64,000 bases of DNA from contig CM062818.1 of the NCBI GenBank assembly GCA_031772625.1, positions 214,575,742 through 214,639,741 on the forward strand. The letters are read 5' to 3'. Both the position numbers and the translations under genes were made by a program. This document shows, one piece after another, positions 32,501 to 44,514 of the stretch. How positions within the stretch are numbered: the stretch's first letter is position 1; every line of letters starts with the position of its first letter. Source of the DNA: Pinus tabuliformis (lineage: Eukaryota > Streptophyta > Pinopsida > Pinales > Pinaceae). The notes beneath the pieces are model-generated. The model was not told where the DNA came from and made no database searches. It was given only the letters and a program-made list of their open reading frames with translations.

Positions 32501-34210
32501 ATAAAGGAGGAGATCGTTTTGACCATAAAATTAAGATTAAAAGTATTATTACATCAAAATTTGAGGAGAAGTTCTGGGGGCATAAAGAGTTAGATGGAAA
32601 ATGAAAACTAAAATATTATAACGAGTTGATCAACCTAATTTCCAAAATAAAAATATCTTTGTCTTCATTAATGTTAAGGAAAAAATAAACATTGCTAAAA
32701 TGAGAACAAATTCTCTTAAACTTTATAGTAAAACTAATAACTGATTAGTTCCCAAAACACTATGGGATGAAAGAGCTTTCCACTAGGGTCAGTAAGAGGG
32801 GAGGGGTGTCGTATGGCCCTGAGGAAGTTAAAGTTGCAAAATATTTATGGGTCTTACGATGCATGACAAACAACCAAGCTTAAGCTTATGCACTCTACCA
32901 AGGGGTTGAATTAGCCAAAGAAAAACATGTAGATTCTTTCACTAATTTCGGAAACTCCCTCCTTCTTATATAGCATTTGGTGAAGAGCTACTTTGAGAGG
33001 GACAAATATTAGAAAGTATCATGTAAAAAATTATTAAAATAGAAAAAGGGTTGTCTTTAATAACATATTTCTATATTCTTAGTATCTCAATAAAGATGAA
33101 GACTTATGTTCTAATTAAGGGTGTAAATTAAGATTAGGATATTTAAATATCAATGGCTCTCCTATTCCTTGAATCTGAATTGCACAATTATGGAGGATTG
33201 TATTATCAATCGCTTAGTATGACATAGAATTTTCTTTTGTGAGTGAAGTTTTTAATGTATATACTTACAAAACCCCACTTTTTTGATGTCTAGTTTGGAG
33301 TCCTTATAGAAAAATTTGTAGTTTTGTTAAAAAAGAGGGCTCAAGAATGTTCTTGGAAGAAATAGCTATGTATTACTTGATGTATTCACCCTGATCTAAG
33401 CACAAACTTGAATGTAAATAGAAAATTTTCATTTTGGTTAAAAATGAGATCTAGGACTTGCACGTAAATACAAACTTCTCATTTTGGTTTTAAAAAAAAG
33501 AAGATAAAGAGTTTTCCACCTTTATGACACTAGGAGAGTTGAAGATGAAAAACAATTAATCTTAAATTGTGCATGTTATACTCACACCCGATCTAAGTTT
33601 CAAAACTCACTTTTAACCAAAATCCTACATTTGGATTCACGTGTTTGAGTTGTGAAATCTACATAATTTGAGTGCTAGGGTTTTTTAAAAGGTTGAATCC
33701 ATTTATGCATTTGAAAACTTATTTAAAATAAAAAATACTAAGAACTTACCAAAAATTGTATTACCAAATTCAAATTTAAAAAATCCAAAATATAAAAAAA
33801 TTAAACTACACATTTTCAAAATATTTATCATATTCTTAATCTTCTTCATCTTTTAAATCAATATAACTATGATATTGGAAAACTATTTTTAATGTTTTTT
33901 AAACATAAAAATAAGATGTTATTAGATATAATCTCTTATTTTTTAAGATCCAACAAACTGTATTATTTTTAATAACCATTAAGCATCATGATAAATAATA
34001 TGGTCTATAAATAATTATAAACTAAAAATAAGAATAAATTTGTGATAATAGAAAGTGTATTTATAAATTAAAATAAAATAAAATAAAAAGAATAAATTTG
34101 TGATAATAGAAAGTGTATTTATAAGCTAAAATGAAAGTAAATTTGTGATAATAGAAAATGGTGTATCAATATTGTTATTGTTGATGTCATCTTAATCCTA
34201 TGGTCAATTT
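29546..34210. other. AT-rich repeat block of copy B (matches 10800-15475)
   Basis: Holds the same landmarks as copy A: the GC-richer block (30190-31850) with short Arg/Gly-rich open stretches, the RNase H remnant (about 32790-33010), the zinc-finger remnant (33510-33605) and the minisatellite (34014-34160). No intact gene. Confidence 0.6.
32790..33010 (+). pseudogene. Decayed RNase H domain, second copy
   Basis: Plus strand reads GGVSYGPEEVKVAKYLWVL, CMTNNQA, AYALYQGVELAKEKHV and FTNFGNSLL, parallel to 14090-14320. Here the GDS catalytic box has drifted to GNS. It contains stops and is dead. Confidence 0.55.
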
Positions 34211-37200
34211 AGTGGCTCACGACCAGTGTTCAAATTTGAACACATCATATCCCTTCTGAAGCCTTCTGGCACGTCAGAGAAGTGCTTAGCGAAATTTACT
34301 AGTCAAAAGAAAATTAAATTTTGATTTTTTCACGTTTTTAAAAAAATTCAAATAATATTATAAAATGTCATATGAAGGACTACCTGTCTGTAGGACATTT
34401 CAGAAAAATCCAGTTCTCTGACTTATGTGACACTCTAAAGTTTGTAGGAGGTTCTGGCAACACTCACGAAAGTGCAATAGGACGTAATGGATGTATTGGA
34501 GGTTGTTCATCCATTCCCATGCCATCAGTCATAATGGAAGCACTCATAGAGTTAGTAGTTATGATATGAGGTTTATGTTTGCATTCATTGATAATAGAGG
34601 TTTCTTTTCACATTCATTTATAACACAGGAGAAGTAGCTATGAATTGGTGTCTGTGAACAGCAAACATTTTGAAGGTATTGGAGATTTAGAAGAAACAAA
34701 TGACAAAAGACAGAATTATAACGATGACTGGGGTAGAGCCTGTGAATCTTTCCTGCATTGATTTTTCCAGTCCCAACCTTACGGTGAGTGCGGCACAAGT
34801 TCGCAAGGTATTTTTAACTCTCCGTTTTAATTTCAACTTTCATTTCCCTGACCTTTCATTCAGTTCACTAATTTAGGCGGAACCGATTAAAATTATTATG
34901 TATGGAATGGTTTATTGATCTTTATATAGTCATGTGTAGGCTATGGAATTTTTTTATATCGTCCATCATGTCATCGATGAAGATTTTTTGGAATGTCGAC
35001 GAATTTTTTCCCTTCTTGAGGAGAAAATGATGAAATTGTGACGGAATGAGAACCATCAAGGCTACACTCCGTATCAAACAGAGTCTCTTAATATTTCCAT
35101 TCAACCCGAAGGTTTGATGCGGATTTGTGTCTCCTTATATTTACTTCTGCTTGTAATTACATCTTGCTCCTCTCAACTTTGAAAAATCAATCCATTGAAG
35201 TATATCACTTCATATTTTTTCATATTTTTGTTTTTCCAGGGGATTGGAAGGGGAGTTATGAAGCTTCTGAAGCGTCAATAAAGGCAAGCGATTTCATGGT
35301 CCCAATCAATGGGCTTCAACAAGTATGCAATTCAACATCTGAAACGATATTTTTCATACTTTTCCAATGCTTAAAAATAGATTAAAGTGATAGTATTGAT
35401 ATTTTTACATCATAACCACATACTACATTTTCTGTAATGTCTCCATTTTCCTTCCCTAATTTGTAAAATTTTATTCTTTTTTGCCAACCCACCATTAACA
35501 CAATATTGTTCCATTACGAAATTACCCCATTAGATGGTGATAACTACGTTGGTGATAACTATGCTTATTGATTCAAAAACCTTTTTTTTCATCTTGTAAA
35601 TAACTACTACCATCTACTACATCTTGGAGGATGTTGAATATATTCGAGTACTATCACGCTGAATATATTCGAGTATTGATCATCCTTCCGCTATGAAAAC
35701 ATCTTCCATCCTACCTTTTATAATGACATATTCATGACATCACTTTGATGTTCCACATAGATATCTTGACATAGTATAATAAGGCCGATAGGGTTCCTTA
35801 CATTTTCCATGAAGAGATCATTACTTTGAAACTTTGATGTTCGACATGGAAATCTTGAGATAGCATAACAAGACCGATAGGGGTTTTTCTTTAGGGTTCC
35901 TTTTTAGCTTAGTATATAGACAAAGTAATCTCTTTATTGATTTGAATCTTTATTTTATAAAAATAAATGAATGCATTCCCATTTTATAATAATAAATGAA
36001 TAATTTTTCATTTTATAGTAATAAATGAAATAAATTAGTTAAAGATGTAATTTTATCGTGTTTAAAAATAGATTGAAGTGATAATATTGATATTTTTGCA
36101 TCATAACCATATTTTATGTTGTATCTTCATTTTCATTCTTAATTTGCAAAATTTTCTTTCTTTCTTGTCAACCAACTATTCAGACAAGATTGTTTAATTT
36201 TGACAACCATTTAGATAAGATTGTTCAATTATGAAATTACACCATTAGATGGTGGTAAATAACTACTACCATCTCTTTTCTATTTTTAGATGATTCCATG
36301 AACCATAATGCTTACAAAATCCTAGCATTATTGCCATTTGAACTTACTGTAATCAAGCTTACTAATAAGCCTAGCATTTGTAAAATCAAACTTTATTTAA
36401 AACCCTGTATTTCTTCTCTTATCTTAAAAAACAATTTTCTTTATTAACTCTCTAGTTTTTGAAAACATAGAAATTATTGCTATAAAAAAAGTTGAGAAAT
36501 AATAAGTGTGCTTCCCATAAAATTATGTAGAGTTTTGAACTGGGGATAAGTGTTGAAATGAAACTCCAGGGCTCCATTAATAACCACACAACCGAAGATT
36601 GGTCTGCCTACATGGCTACAACTTAATTTTATTTTTGCGGTCAATCTTCCCAAAAGATATAGAACGCCAATAGCTATCCATACAACTACTATTGTGTCTC
36701 CTGCTTCATTCTCTCCATTTGGCATCTAGGAACTAAGTTGTGTGTGTGGGTATCCATGTAGCTGCTGTTATGAAGGGGCTTTTAAGGAGATGTTGAAATC
36801 ATAGAAAAATTAAAAGATATTGTTCATTAAAAAAACCCATATTATTAGAAAAAGACATCAATGAAAAGAACCCGCATTATTAGAAAAAGATATCATCCAA
36901 ACTTGAATTCATTGTAAGGACCAACCAAGCCATACAACAACAACACTGTAGATGTGTATTAGATATTACAATATTCCCTATTAAATATGGAAAGCTTTCC
37001 TTTTAATTACATAAATTTTTGAATCTATAGAGCTTGAAGTTTTTAGTGGAGATGAACGTCTATTGATAGTGTTCTTTGATTGAGCAATCTTAAGAGAAAA
37101 GTTCAATTCCCTTGGTTGTTGAAGGTATATATTTCATTTTTTGGTTTTCTTTAAATTGTTTCAAGCTGAACAAAACATATAGTATAAATTAGAAACAAAT

Positions 37201-37571
37201 GAAAACTAAAAAAACTTTTTCCATTGTGCAAATAGATTTATATTTTCAATGATGTAAATTCAAATACTTTTGAAGATTATCTAATGAATAGAAGAAACAT
37301 ATGTTTATTTTTTTTAATAGAATTTAAGAAAAATGTTTGCCTATATACTGAATTCTATTGAGATTTTATAGTGTTTTAATGTAGCCACTTTTTAAATTTT
37401 AAAGATTTAGAAAGACACCATTTTATTTTGGCATTTTTTTTATAAAAAAATTATTTAATATACACTTGTTAATAAAAGTATAATTTTTTTTATAACTTTT
37501 CATCTTTGAAAAGTTAGATAAATATATGCCCTTCCAAATAAAATTAAGACCAGCCCTTTAAATTTAATCAT
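34211..37571. other. Copy-B-specific insertion of unknown nature (about 3.3 kb)
   Basis: Both ends lie at a GGCTCAC(G/A)ACC phrase (34214 and 37572), as if something entered there with or by duplication of that site. Copy A is continuous across the point. Inside are an internal duplication (35379-35600 against 36060-36280, AAAAATAGATT(A/G)AAGTGAT) and a tandem pair with CTTTGATGTTC(C/G)ACAT near 35740 and 35834. Short open stretches of no known family occur at 34372-34569 (plus) and 36480-36725 (minus, IVVVWIAIGVLYLLGRLTA, membrane-like). No recognisable transposase or polymerase. Confidence 0.6.
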
Positions 37572-37693
37572 GGCTCACAACCCATGATATACTACGTGCC
37601 ATATCCACATGGCATAACATTAACTCACAAAAGGCTCACAACCCATGATATACTACGTGCCATATCCACATGGCATAACATTAACTCACAAAA
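37572..37693. repeat. 61-bp tandem duplication at the LINE empty site
   Basis: GGCTCACAACCCATGATATA...GGCATAACATTAACTCACAAAA occurs twice head to tail (37572 and 37633). Copy A shows a single diverged version (15478-15535) broken by the LINE. Confidence 0.92.
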
Positions 37694-38742
37694 GGAGTAT
37701 TAGATTGGCTTTGGTTTTAATATATATAGATCCTAATCACATTGGGCCATTTGGTAATGCTAAATCTCTAAAATCTCCTCGGCCGAGATCGTTGGACTCT
37801 TTATAGAGCACGTGTGCATGCAAGTGGCAACGCCGTACTCTTGTAATAAAACCAATAGCAAGATTCCTATTTGTCGACTAATGAAATCTCTCATCTCTCC
37901 TTGTCCGAGATCGTTGGAATCTTTTTAGAATACATTTGTATGCAAGTGGCAATGTCGTACAATGCATTTTTATATAAATAGTATGCAAAATAGTGTAGAG
38001 TATCATCGTTAGATAAAATTTTTTTTGGGCGGCATCAAATGGTGTTAATGTCAATGGCAATGTAATTTATATTGTTTTGAATCTTAGAGGTTTTAATATT
38101 TTTGAATAAATTGGGGGGTTTTATTTTGTGTGAGGTGATTTTGAATTGTTTCTTTATCATTATAGATTGAGTATTGAAGAGATCAAATTTTGTATCACTG
38201 ACACTCATAATATCATTGATAAAAAAAAATTAGAGTTTGTTATTTTCACATATCTACAGGTAATATAATTACATATTTTCATATATTTCTCTGCATTTTT
38301 CAATCAATCTAGCCATGATTCTAGGAGCATGAACATTGCTTAGGCAATTTGTGTTTATTTTCTATGATTAAGCAACAATTATGTCGTTTTATCTACAAAT
38401 AAAGTTTTTTTGAAGAGAATTTTTACTTACAAAGATTATACAGAAAATATGAAAGTCGGATTTGGGTGAGGGACTCAAAATAGAATAAAATATTTTATGT
38501 AAGAAGTTAAAGATCCATGAACAAGATATAGTTTAGACAACAAAATTTTGCTCGGTCTTTTCACAAAAAGTGGGTTTCCACAAAATGAGGAAGATATTGA
38601 TTGGCAAGTATATATAAACAAATTTTATCTAATATAAAGCTTGTTGAAGCTTGTTGGTTTTTTTTTTTTTTTGAAAAGAAGAAGAAAAACAAAAGATAAA
38701 ATGATTTTTTTGAATATTTTTCCTAGTTTATTTTGTTGAAAA
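37694..38742. other. Copy B sequence matching 21610-22710
   Basis: Non-coding. Includes both CTCGGCCGAG-type modules (37777-37840 and 37900-37960); the first module here contains a CACGTG core. The stretch ends at GTTGAAAA, where an LTR element has inserted. Confidence 0.6.
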
Positions 38743-38926
38743 TGTTAAACACACATGGGCAGCAAGAGAAAATATGAAAGATAAAACATGCAGTACAATT
38801 TTTATTGACAAATGATATACATTTATAGTACATTGTTTGACCGTTGGGTTTCACATCCCAAGGTCTCTTGGACTACTTAGTCTATTCAGCTTCCACACTA
38901 ACCCATTTAGGATTAGGTGTCCAACA
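38743..38926 (-). repeat. 3' LTR (184 bp) of the non-autonomous element
   Basis: Starts TGTTAAACACACATGG on the plus strand and ends GGTGTCCAACA. One difference from 43116-43299. Confidence 0.95.
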
Positions 38927-39049
38927 TTCCCCCCCTTAATCCGAAGGGTTATGTATGAGTCCAAGAAGAGAGCTGTAATACAAAATGTGCAAAAAATGCA
39001 TGGCAGCACTAGGCTGAATGTGCTCTATGAAATGTTGGTATAAAGGGTA

Positions 39050-39425
39050 GTGGTTTAAGGATGACCACCAACACTGGAATGCTTAGTGCAGTTCCCGGAA
39101 CTCTTCCAAAACTGGCAACAAGCTGAAGTCTTTTGCTAGAGGAAGTGCTCCTATTGATTTGAAGAGGGAAACCTTCAACCATGAAAGGGAGGTCTCACCC
39201 CGCATAAAAGGGAGAACTTCAACCTGAAAAGGGAAGTCTCAACTTGTGATGGTTTAAGGATGACCAACAACTCTGGAATGCTTAATGCAATTCCTGGAAC
39301 TCTTCCAAAAACTGGCAAGAAGCTGGAGTCTTCTGCTAGAGGAAGTGTTCTCAATTTTGTTTCTGGAATTCTTCCAAAACTGGCAAGAAGCTGAAGTCTT
39401 TTGCTAGAGGAAGTGTCCCAGATTG
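39050..39425. repeat. Imperfect tandem repeats near the 3' end of the LTR element
   Basis: A phrase GGAA(T/C)TCTTCCAAAACTGGCAA followed by CTTTTGCTAGAGGAAGTG occurs three times (about 39100, 39295 and 39368). A longer unit with GGTTTAAGGATGACCA occurs twice. Confidence 0.85.
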
Positions 39426-39629
39426 CCAACTGAAGGCATGTTCAGGGGCATCTTTGTCTCTGGCTACAACTCTGAAACTGGTGTGGCAGGTTGTGGCTCA
39501 GGCTCGCTTGATGTGACTTCGAAGCTTGTAGATGACCATCATTTCCCCCCCTCTCAGATACAAGGTGAGATGATGGAGAAAACTCAACTGCAAGATTGTT
39601 CAATACTCTGGAACAAGTTCTAACATGTG

Positions 39630-40362
39630 TTTGGAATATCTTCTTGGTTGTTGATGCCCATTGCCAAGAAGCGATCCATCCAAGATGAATCTTTGTTCTT
39701 GCAGGACGTTTGTTTCTGAAGCATCTATGTGAAGAATGGTTGGTTTTATGACAGTGCTTACATGGATGAAGATCAAAACAATGATCTTTCAGATGGCCAA
39801 CTCGATCACAATGTTGGCATTTTACAATCTGTTGTTGTTGTTGCGGTGGAAGAGGAGTAGAATCTGGAATAGCTGGAGGTGAATTGTCATGAGGAGCAGG
39901 TGAACTGTCATGAATAAATCCAGCACTCTGAAACTAAATGGGATTTGAGTAGTCTGGAATATGAAAGGACAAGTCCTTGTCATATCCAAGACCAGTTCTG
40001 TGCTTGTTGTGGACAAGCTATTCCCAAGGTCTGATGATGGGCTTGGGAAGTGTAGACTGAGTTTCTGCATCTGCATTTACAATTGCTGCTTTATTTGAAT
40101 GAATTGTAACATTATTGACTTGCTGCTGATGGGTGGTTGTCTCATTGTTTTGAACAAAAACAGGTTCAGAATGATGTCTATTTTGATGTATCTCTTCTTG
40201 CTGTAGCTGTGATTCAAGCTGCAAAAAATCAATCTTTTCCTGTGCATTTTGTAGACAGACCTGAATATCTGTGAGAAAAACTTTTCTGACTTTTAATATA
40301 TCATGAGTAGTAGAAGACATTAGAGTTTTGAGGAACTCTAATACTTCATTGATTCTAGCCAT
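39630..40362 (-). pseudogene. Gag-like region with two zinc knuckles (fossil LTR element part)
   Basis: An N-terminal part (from 40362, MARINEVLEFLKTLMSS) has coiled-coil and glutamine-rich character (FLQLESQLQQEE). A basic region at about 39640-39850 has two CX2CX4HX4C knuckles, CQHCDRVGHLKDHC and CKHCHKTNHSSHRC. That is typical of the nucleocapsid portion of LTR-element Gag. I treat it as a fossil and cannot place the family. Confidence 0.6.
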
Positions 40363-40671
40363 TTTTTTTCTTCAATGTCAGATTTACACCTTACAACTAC
40401 TACTCAGTGTAGAAAAGTAATACCTACTCACAGTACACAGCAATATCCTTTATACATGTGCAACAAATGATCAGAGTTCAACTAGCAAGCACCGATTATA
40501 ATACATTACATGAAAATAAGAGTTTACTCATGACCAGCATTATGTTCTGAAAAAACAACCGACAAAACTTTTCTCCATAAAAGATTACAATCAACCCACC
40601 AAACTCTTTATGCAGCAGTTGAAGCAAGGAATTAATGCACTATAATGAATTTTAAATACAAAGCCATACTG

Positions 40672-40762
40672 GGGCAGCAGCAACTACAAACTTGCTTGAA
40701 TCCTTCAAATACTCCTTCACTTTCTCGGCCAGTGGAAAAGAATAGTCAAGTTCAATAGCGAC
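40672..40762 (-). pseudogene. Captured piece of ribosomal stalk protein P0 (uL10)
   Basis: Minus strand reads [20 protein letters not shown] then [12 protein letters not shown]. This matches the plant P0 segment before the acidic tail ([22 protein letters not shown]...). Upstream on the same strand is a splice-acceptor-like TTACAG, so the piece may be an exon with intron flank. It lies inside the LTR element in the same orientation. It is too short to function as P0. Confidence 0.75.
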
Positions 40763-41621
40763 TGTAACCATTCATGATAACATGTGGAACAACTACAATT
40801 GTGGGATTACAGATTCCCAGAGAAAGAATTGTACATAATCTCATAATCTTATGTGGAACAATGCAGATATATAAACTAAGTCAACATTGAAATTTCAAGG
40901 GTTTCATAGTAGCACATGCATATGAACATGCATCTCGACCTATGCTCAATCAATATCTCAATGTCTGGCAAATTTCTACCACTAGCAATCTCAATTAATA
41001 TGTGGAAGCTTACCTTTCAATTCCTGGCAAATTCACATTTTATCATTTGCATGCGGAAGCTTATCAAACACCTGTTCACATATTTCATGGTTCATGAAAA
41101 CTCAATAAAAATCAATCACTGTAAGTGAAGTTTCCTTCATCCTCATTCATATTTTAACTATCAATCCCATCAACTTCGAATGCTCTCATAATTCAGATTC
41201 ATTACCACAATTACATTCACATATGCTGGATTCAATCAAAAGCTTGGCATTTCACTCACTCTGGGCCATTATCTATATGGTTTCCATTTCACATTAAATT
41301 TCACAAAGTTTTGTCTCAACCAAACCTCAATACAATAGCCCTTTTAATTCTGGTTTTAAGCCCAAAATCTTCTTCTTGAATCATTTCCACAATCATTTAT
41401 ATATGGGTTTCAGTATCTGATTTCATATACTCAGAAGTCAATGAGACAATGCCCCATCATTTAATTTTAACATTATTTTAAATGAACCAATATCAAATAT
41501 ATAAGTGCGCCCTTCCCATTCATATAAAGAAGCAAAGCTTAATTACAAAGGCCAAGAATATTTGCATTAAAAATGCACTTATGCATGCTGTAATCCATTT
41601 GTCACTTCCACTCATGCAAGA

Positions 41622-41988
41622 TCACATATTCAGTGCTACAAATCTTTCTACCGCTAAGCCAGCAAGAGCAATAATAGTCCATCTTAAAAACTCAGTTGGG
41701 AAGATTAACAGAATCGAAGCTGGAATGAAGATAAACAGAGAATATCCATAAAGACACCACAGCTGCACCAAGGGTGTTGATATGCCCAAGTAACGGAGGA
41801 GGAAATAAAATCCGAGGGGTACCAAACAGATGTATCCATAAATCAAGCACGCAGCCCAGCTCATATAATTAATGTCATAATGCCAGTCAATTTTATCTTC
41901 ACTCTTTATGGAAGACAAATAGGAAGCATAATTTCCCAGTGCCGTTACCGCAAATACAAGAGTTGTGGAAATCCAAAGAGGCCCATAC
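41622..41988 (-). pseudogene. Captured exon of a YIPF/Yip1-family membrane protein
   Basis: From 41988 the minus strand reads YGPLWISTTLVFAVTALGNY, then WHYDINYMSWAACLIYGYIC, VPLGFYFLLRYLGISTPLVQ, LWCLYGYSLFIFIPASILLI and FPTEFLRWTIIALAGLA. This is the multi-pass Yip1 domain of YIPF1/YIP4-type Golgi trafficking proteins (QLxCLYGYSLFxFIPAS is diagnostic). The preceding TGTGATACAG looks like a splice acceptor, so the piece was probably taken with intron flank or genomic DNA. About 120 residues are readable. It is only a part of a roughly 280-residue protein and lies inside the LTR element in the same orientation. Confidence 0.85.
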
Positions 41989-42129
41989 CTGTATCACATG
42001 TCAGGATTATGTTGAACCTTTTCACAAAAGTCTCCACGGTGGGGATATAATGTGCACATACTTCTGTCTATACCATGTTAATTCAACGCATATGCAAGCG
42101 CTGTATACCAAAGCTCATTAGACAGCGCA

Positions 42130-42800
42130 TATCAAAACGCATTCAATATTCCCACTCAAACGCTGTGTCAAACGACAACACGGCAGTTTAATACCATATA
42201 TACGCTGGACCAAACAACGTTAATAAGCTGAACTCTTGCACACTTACGGTGTATACCATTCAACGTTCAATAAGCCAAACGATTTATACCACTGGACTCC
42301 ATTCAATATATACAGCGTTAAAACAATGTTCAAATGATTCAGCCACAACGTTATACCATTCAACGTTCAAGCCACAGCGTTATACCAAAGTCGTTTTAAC
42401 ACATATACCATTCAAACGTTACAGCAATACAGGTATCTCTGCGTGGTGCAGCAGATTCATTCAACAACGTTCAAATGATTCAAAACCGCATTCAACTTCT
42501 AACATAACGCATTCATTCAACATCATTAATATTCAAAAACCATGCGCATACCATTCAACTTCAAACCATACGCATACCAGGAGCTGGACCTTCATCAATG
42601 GTGGCGTGTCAACCTCAGTGCTAAAATAGGAAAAGACAGTGCTATGATTTAATATACAGCAGCGTTCAAACAACGCTCATACCAGCGTTCAATTATCAGC
42701 ATGTCAGGCCAGTTCAACGCACAACATTAATATTCAACAGCCATTCAATAATGATACCAACGCAGCGTTAATATGATATGGACAACGTTCAAATGGAAAC
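42130..42800. repeat. Irregular repeat tract in the leader of the LTR element
   Basis: The words CATTCAACGTT, CAACGTTCAAATGATTCA, ATACCATTCAA and ACAGCGTT recur many times at uneven spacing. It lies between the primer site and the captured YIPF exon. No coding role is apparent. Confidence 0.8.
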
Positions 42801-43115
42801 ACATTCAAATGTTATGGGACAACGTTAAACAGATATGGACAGATGTGCAGCGCTGGCAGAGGCAGGTTATCTCAGGACAGAGCACATGCAGTGTAGCAGC
42901 TAATTATATGGAGGAGCAGCGCAGGCATTGTCAGGGGTATGGAGGCGCTTCTATATGGAGAGCAGACACCAGCAGCAGTATAATCAGGTTGCAGCTAAAA
43001 TTGAGTTGAAGAAATATTCATGAATTTCATGGCAGAAATAAACTGCATAGAAAGGCCATAAAACAAATGGCTCAAATTAATTATGCAGGGCAGGAATATG
43101 CCTGCTCTGATACCA

Positions 43116-43299
43116 TGTTAAACACACATGGGCAGCAAGAGAAAATATGAAAGATAAAACATGCAGTACAATTTTTATTGACAAATGATATACATTTATA
43201 GTACATTGTTTGACCGTTGGGTTTCACATCCCAAGGTCTCTTGGACTACTTAGTCTATTCAGCTTCCACACTAACCCATTTATGATTAGGTGTCCAACA
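43116..43299 (-). repeat. 5' LTR (184 bp) of the non-autonomous element
   Basis: Pairs with 38743-38926. The adjoining CTCTGATACCA at 43105-43115 is the tRNA-Met primer site on the minus strand. Confidence 0.95.
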
Positions 43300-43304
43300 G
43301 AAAA

Positions 43305-44289
43305 TTAAGTAAGATTTTTAAGAACCATAAGTTATTTTATTTGTAAAGTTTAAGTGATTTAGGAGTTTTTTTAGAATGTTAAATTATGCATTCAAAAGAT
43401 CAATAAACCACAATCTTGCTAGAATTTCTATTACAGAATTATAGCAAAAAAATTCATCTTATTTATTAACTAAATAAGGTGGTTCACCACAAATTCGCCT
43501 AGGCAGCACATTCTTGTCACAATCCGACCAAAAAAATAAAAAAATCCAGAATGCTAGAGTATTTGAATCATTTTTTAGATGGTGGAAATAGATTTAGCCC
43601 CATTAAGAACTCCTAGGTCACCCAAAATCCTGAAGTTTGACCACTGTAACCCATGTTTTCAAAAATTTCTACCAGATTTCAGCGGTCGGGGCAGTTGGCT
43701 AACTTGCACCTCGCTCGCGTTCGATCCTCCATTGTGTTGCTGCGCTGCAGCCTATGTTGTTCCTTTGCGAATGTATTCCGGTTGATGTGACGGATTGGAT
43801 GTGACAGTTGTCAGCTTGACTAATATGTATATATCTACAAAAAAAGAGGGCCCAATATCGCTTCTTTTAGGAACTAGTCCCTCCCTTCTTTCATAAAATC
43901 TTACCATAATTTCCATTATTTTCCAAACTAATGTATGGATTTTTAAACTACCTATTAGATAATATCAATAATATATTAAATATTTATATTTGGATATATC
44001 TTACATATAAACTATTGAGATGCAAGTCACACAGCATTTAATACATTCGTACAAAATTACAAGGCTCTTCACGCACATCTTTATATTCGATACATCGAAA
44101 CCGATCCATGGAACCTTTATTTGCATGTTGGCGTTAGATGTTTACGTCATAAATATAAACTGTATTCATCGACATCCAAGAGAAAATGCAATCAATTGTC
44201 ATTGTCACAAATTGAAGGATATGTTTATATACAGAAACGTCGATACAATCAACAAAGAGATATAGGAGATTCTGTAGGGAAAAGATATG
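43305..44289. other. Copy B continuation with extra, unassigned sequence
   Basis: 43305-43340 and about 44090-44289 match copy A (22700-22735 and 22760-23003). The 43340-44090 piece has no counterpart there. No gene recognised. Confidence 0.5.
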
Positions 44290-44510
44290 GTAAAATTTCA
44301 AGCCCATTTGGTGATCAAAGACATGGACCCTATACCTAATAAGAGAGCGACGTATGAGCGCAGCTGGAGTGTTCCATTTTGTTTCATCCGAGAGGAATTG
44401 ATAAAATCTGCAGCAAGAAGATCGACCAGAGCCATGTATATCAGAATTCCAGAAGACGCCGCATTAAATACTCCAACAATCAGTGTCGTGGGGCTGTTCT
44501 CCTTGTATTT
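44290..44510 (-). pseudogene. ZIP transporter pseudogene, fragment of the last exon
   Basis: Minus strand reads [39 protein letters not shown] and [15 protein letters not shown] followed by the stop. It matches the end of the intact ZIP gene ([20 protein letters not shown] and on) with a few substitutions and loss of one codon (the E of IVEG). It stops abruptly just left of NSPT. Beyond 44515 the sequence continues with what in copy A lies upstream of the ZIP promoter, so exon 1, exon 2, most of the first half of exon 3 and the promoter (including the ZDRE) were deleted as one block. Confidence 0.92.
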
Positions 44511-44514
44511 TTAA

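Larger units (their letters stand above)
38743..43299 (-). mobile_element. Young non-autonomous LTR retroelement carrying host gene pieces
   Basis: Two 184-bp terminal repeats (38743-38926 and 43116-43299) begin TG and end CA and differ at one position. The 5-bp target duplication GAAAA is at 38738-38742 and 43300-43304. Copy A has the empty site (TTGTTGAAAATTAGATAAG near 22700). On the minus strand a tRNA-Met primer site (TGGTATCAGAGC) lies next to 43116 and a purine tract (AAGGGGGGGAA) next to 38926. Parts in element order: leader with repeats, a YIPF-like host exon, a ribosomal P0-like host piece, a gag-like region with two zinc knuckles, a repeated stretch and the 3' LTR. No protease, reverse transcriptase or integrase was seen, so it must rely on another element. 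It is a recent insertion of an unclassified family. Confidence 0.9.

Noticed and set aside
36480-36725. 81-codon minus-strand frame with a membrane-like stretch
   Set aside because: No family resemblance, no second exon found, and it lies in an insertion of unknown class. Mentioned only within that region.
40916-42629. Plus-strand open frames within the LTR element
   Set aside because: They run opposite to the element and to the captured exons and follow its repeat tract; no domain recognised.
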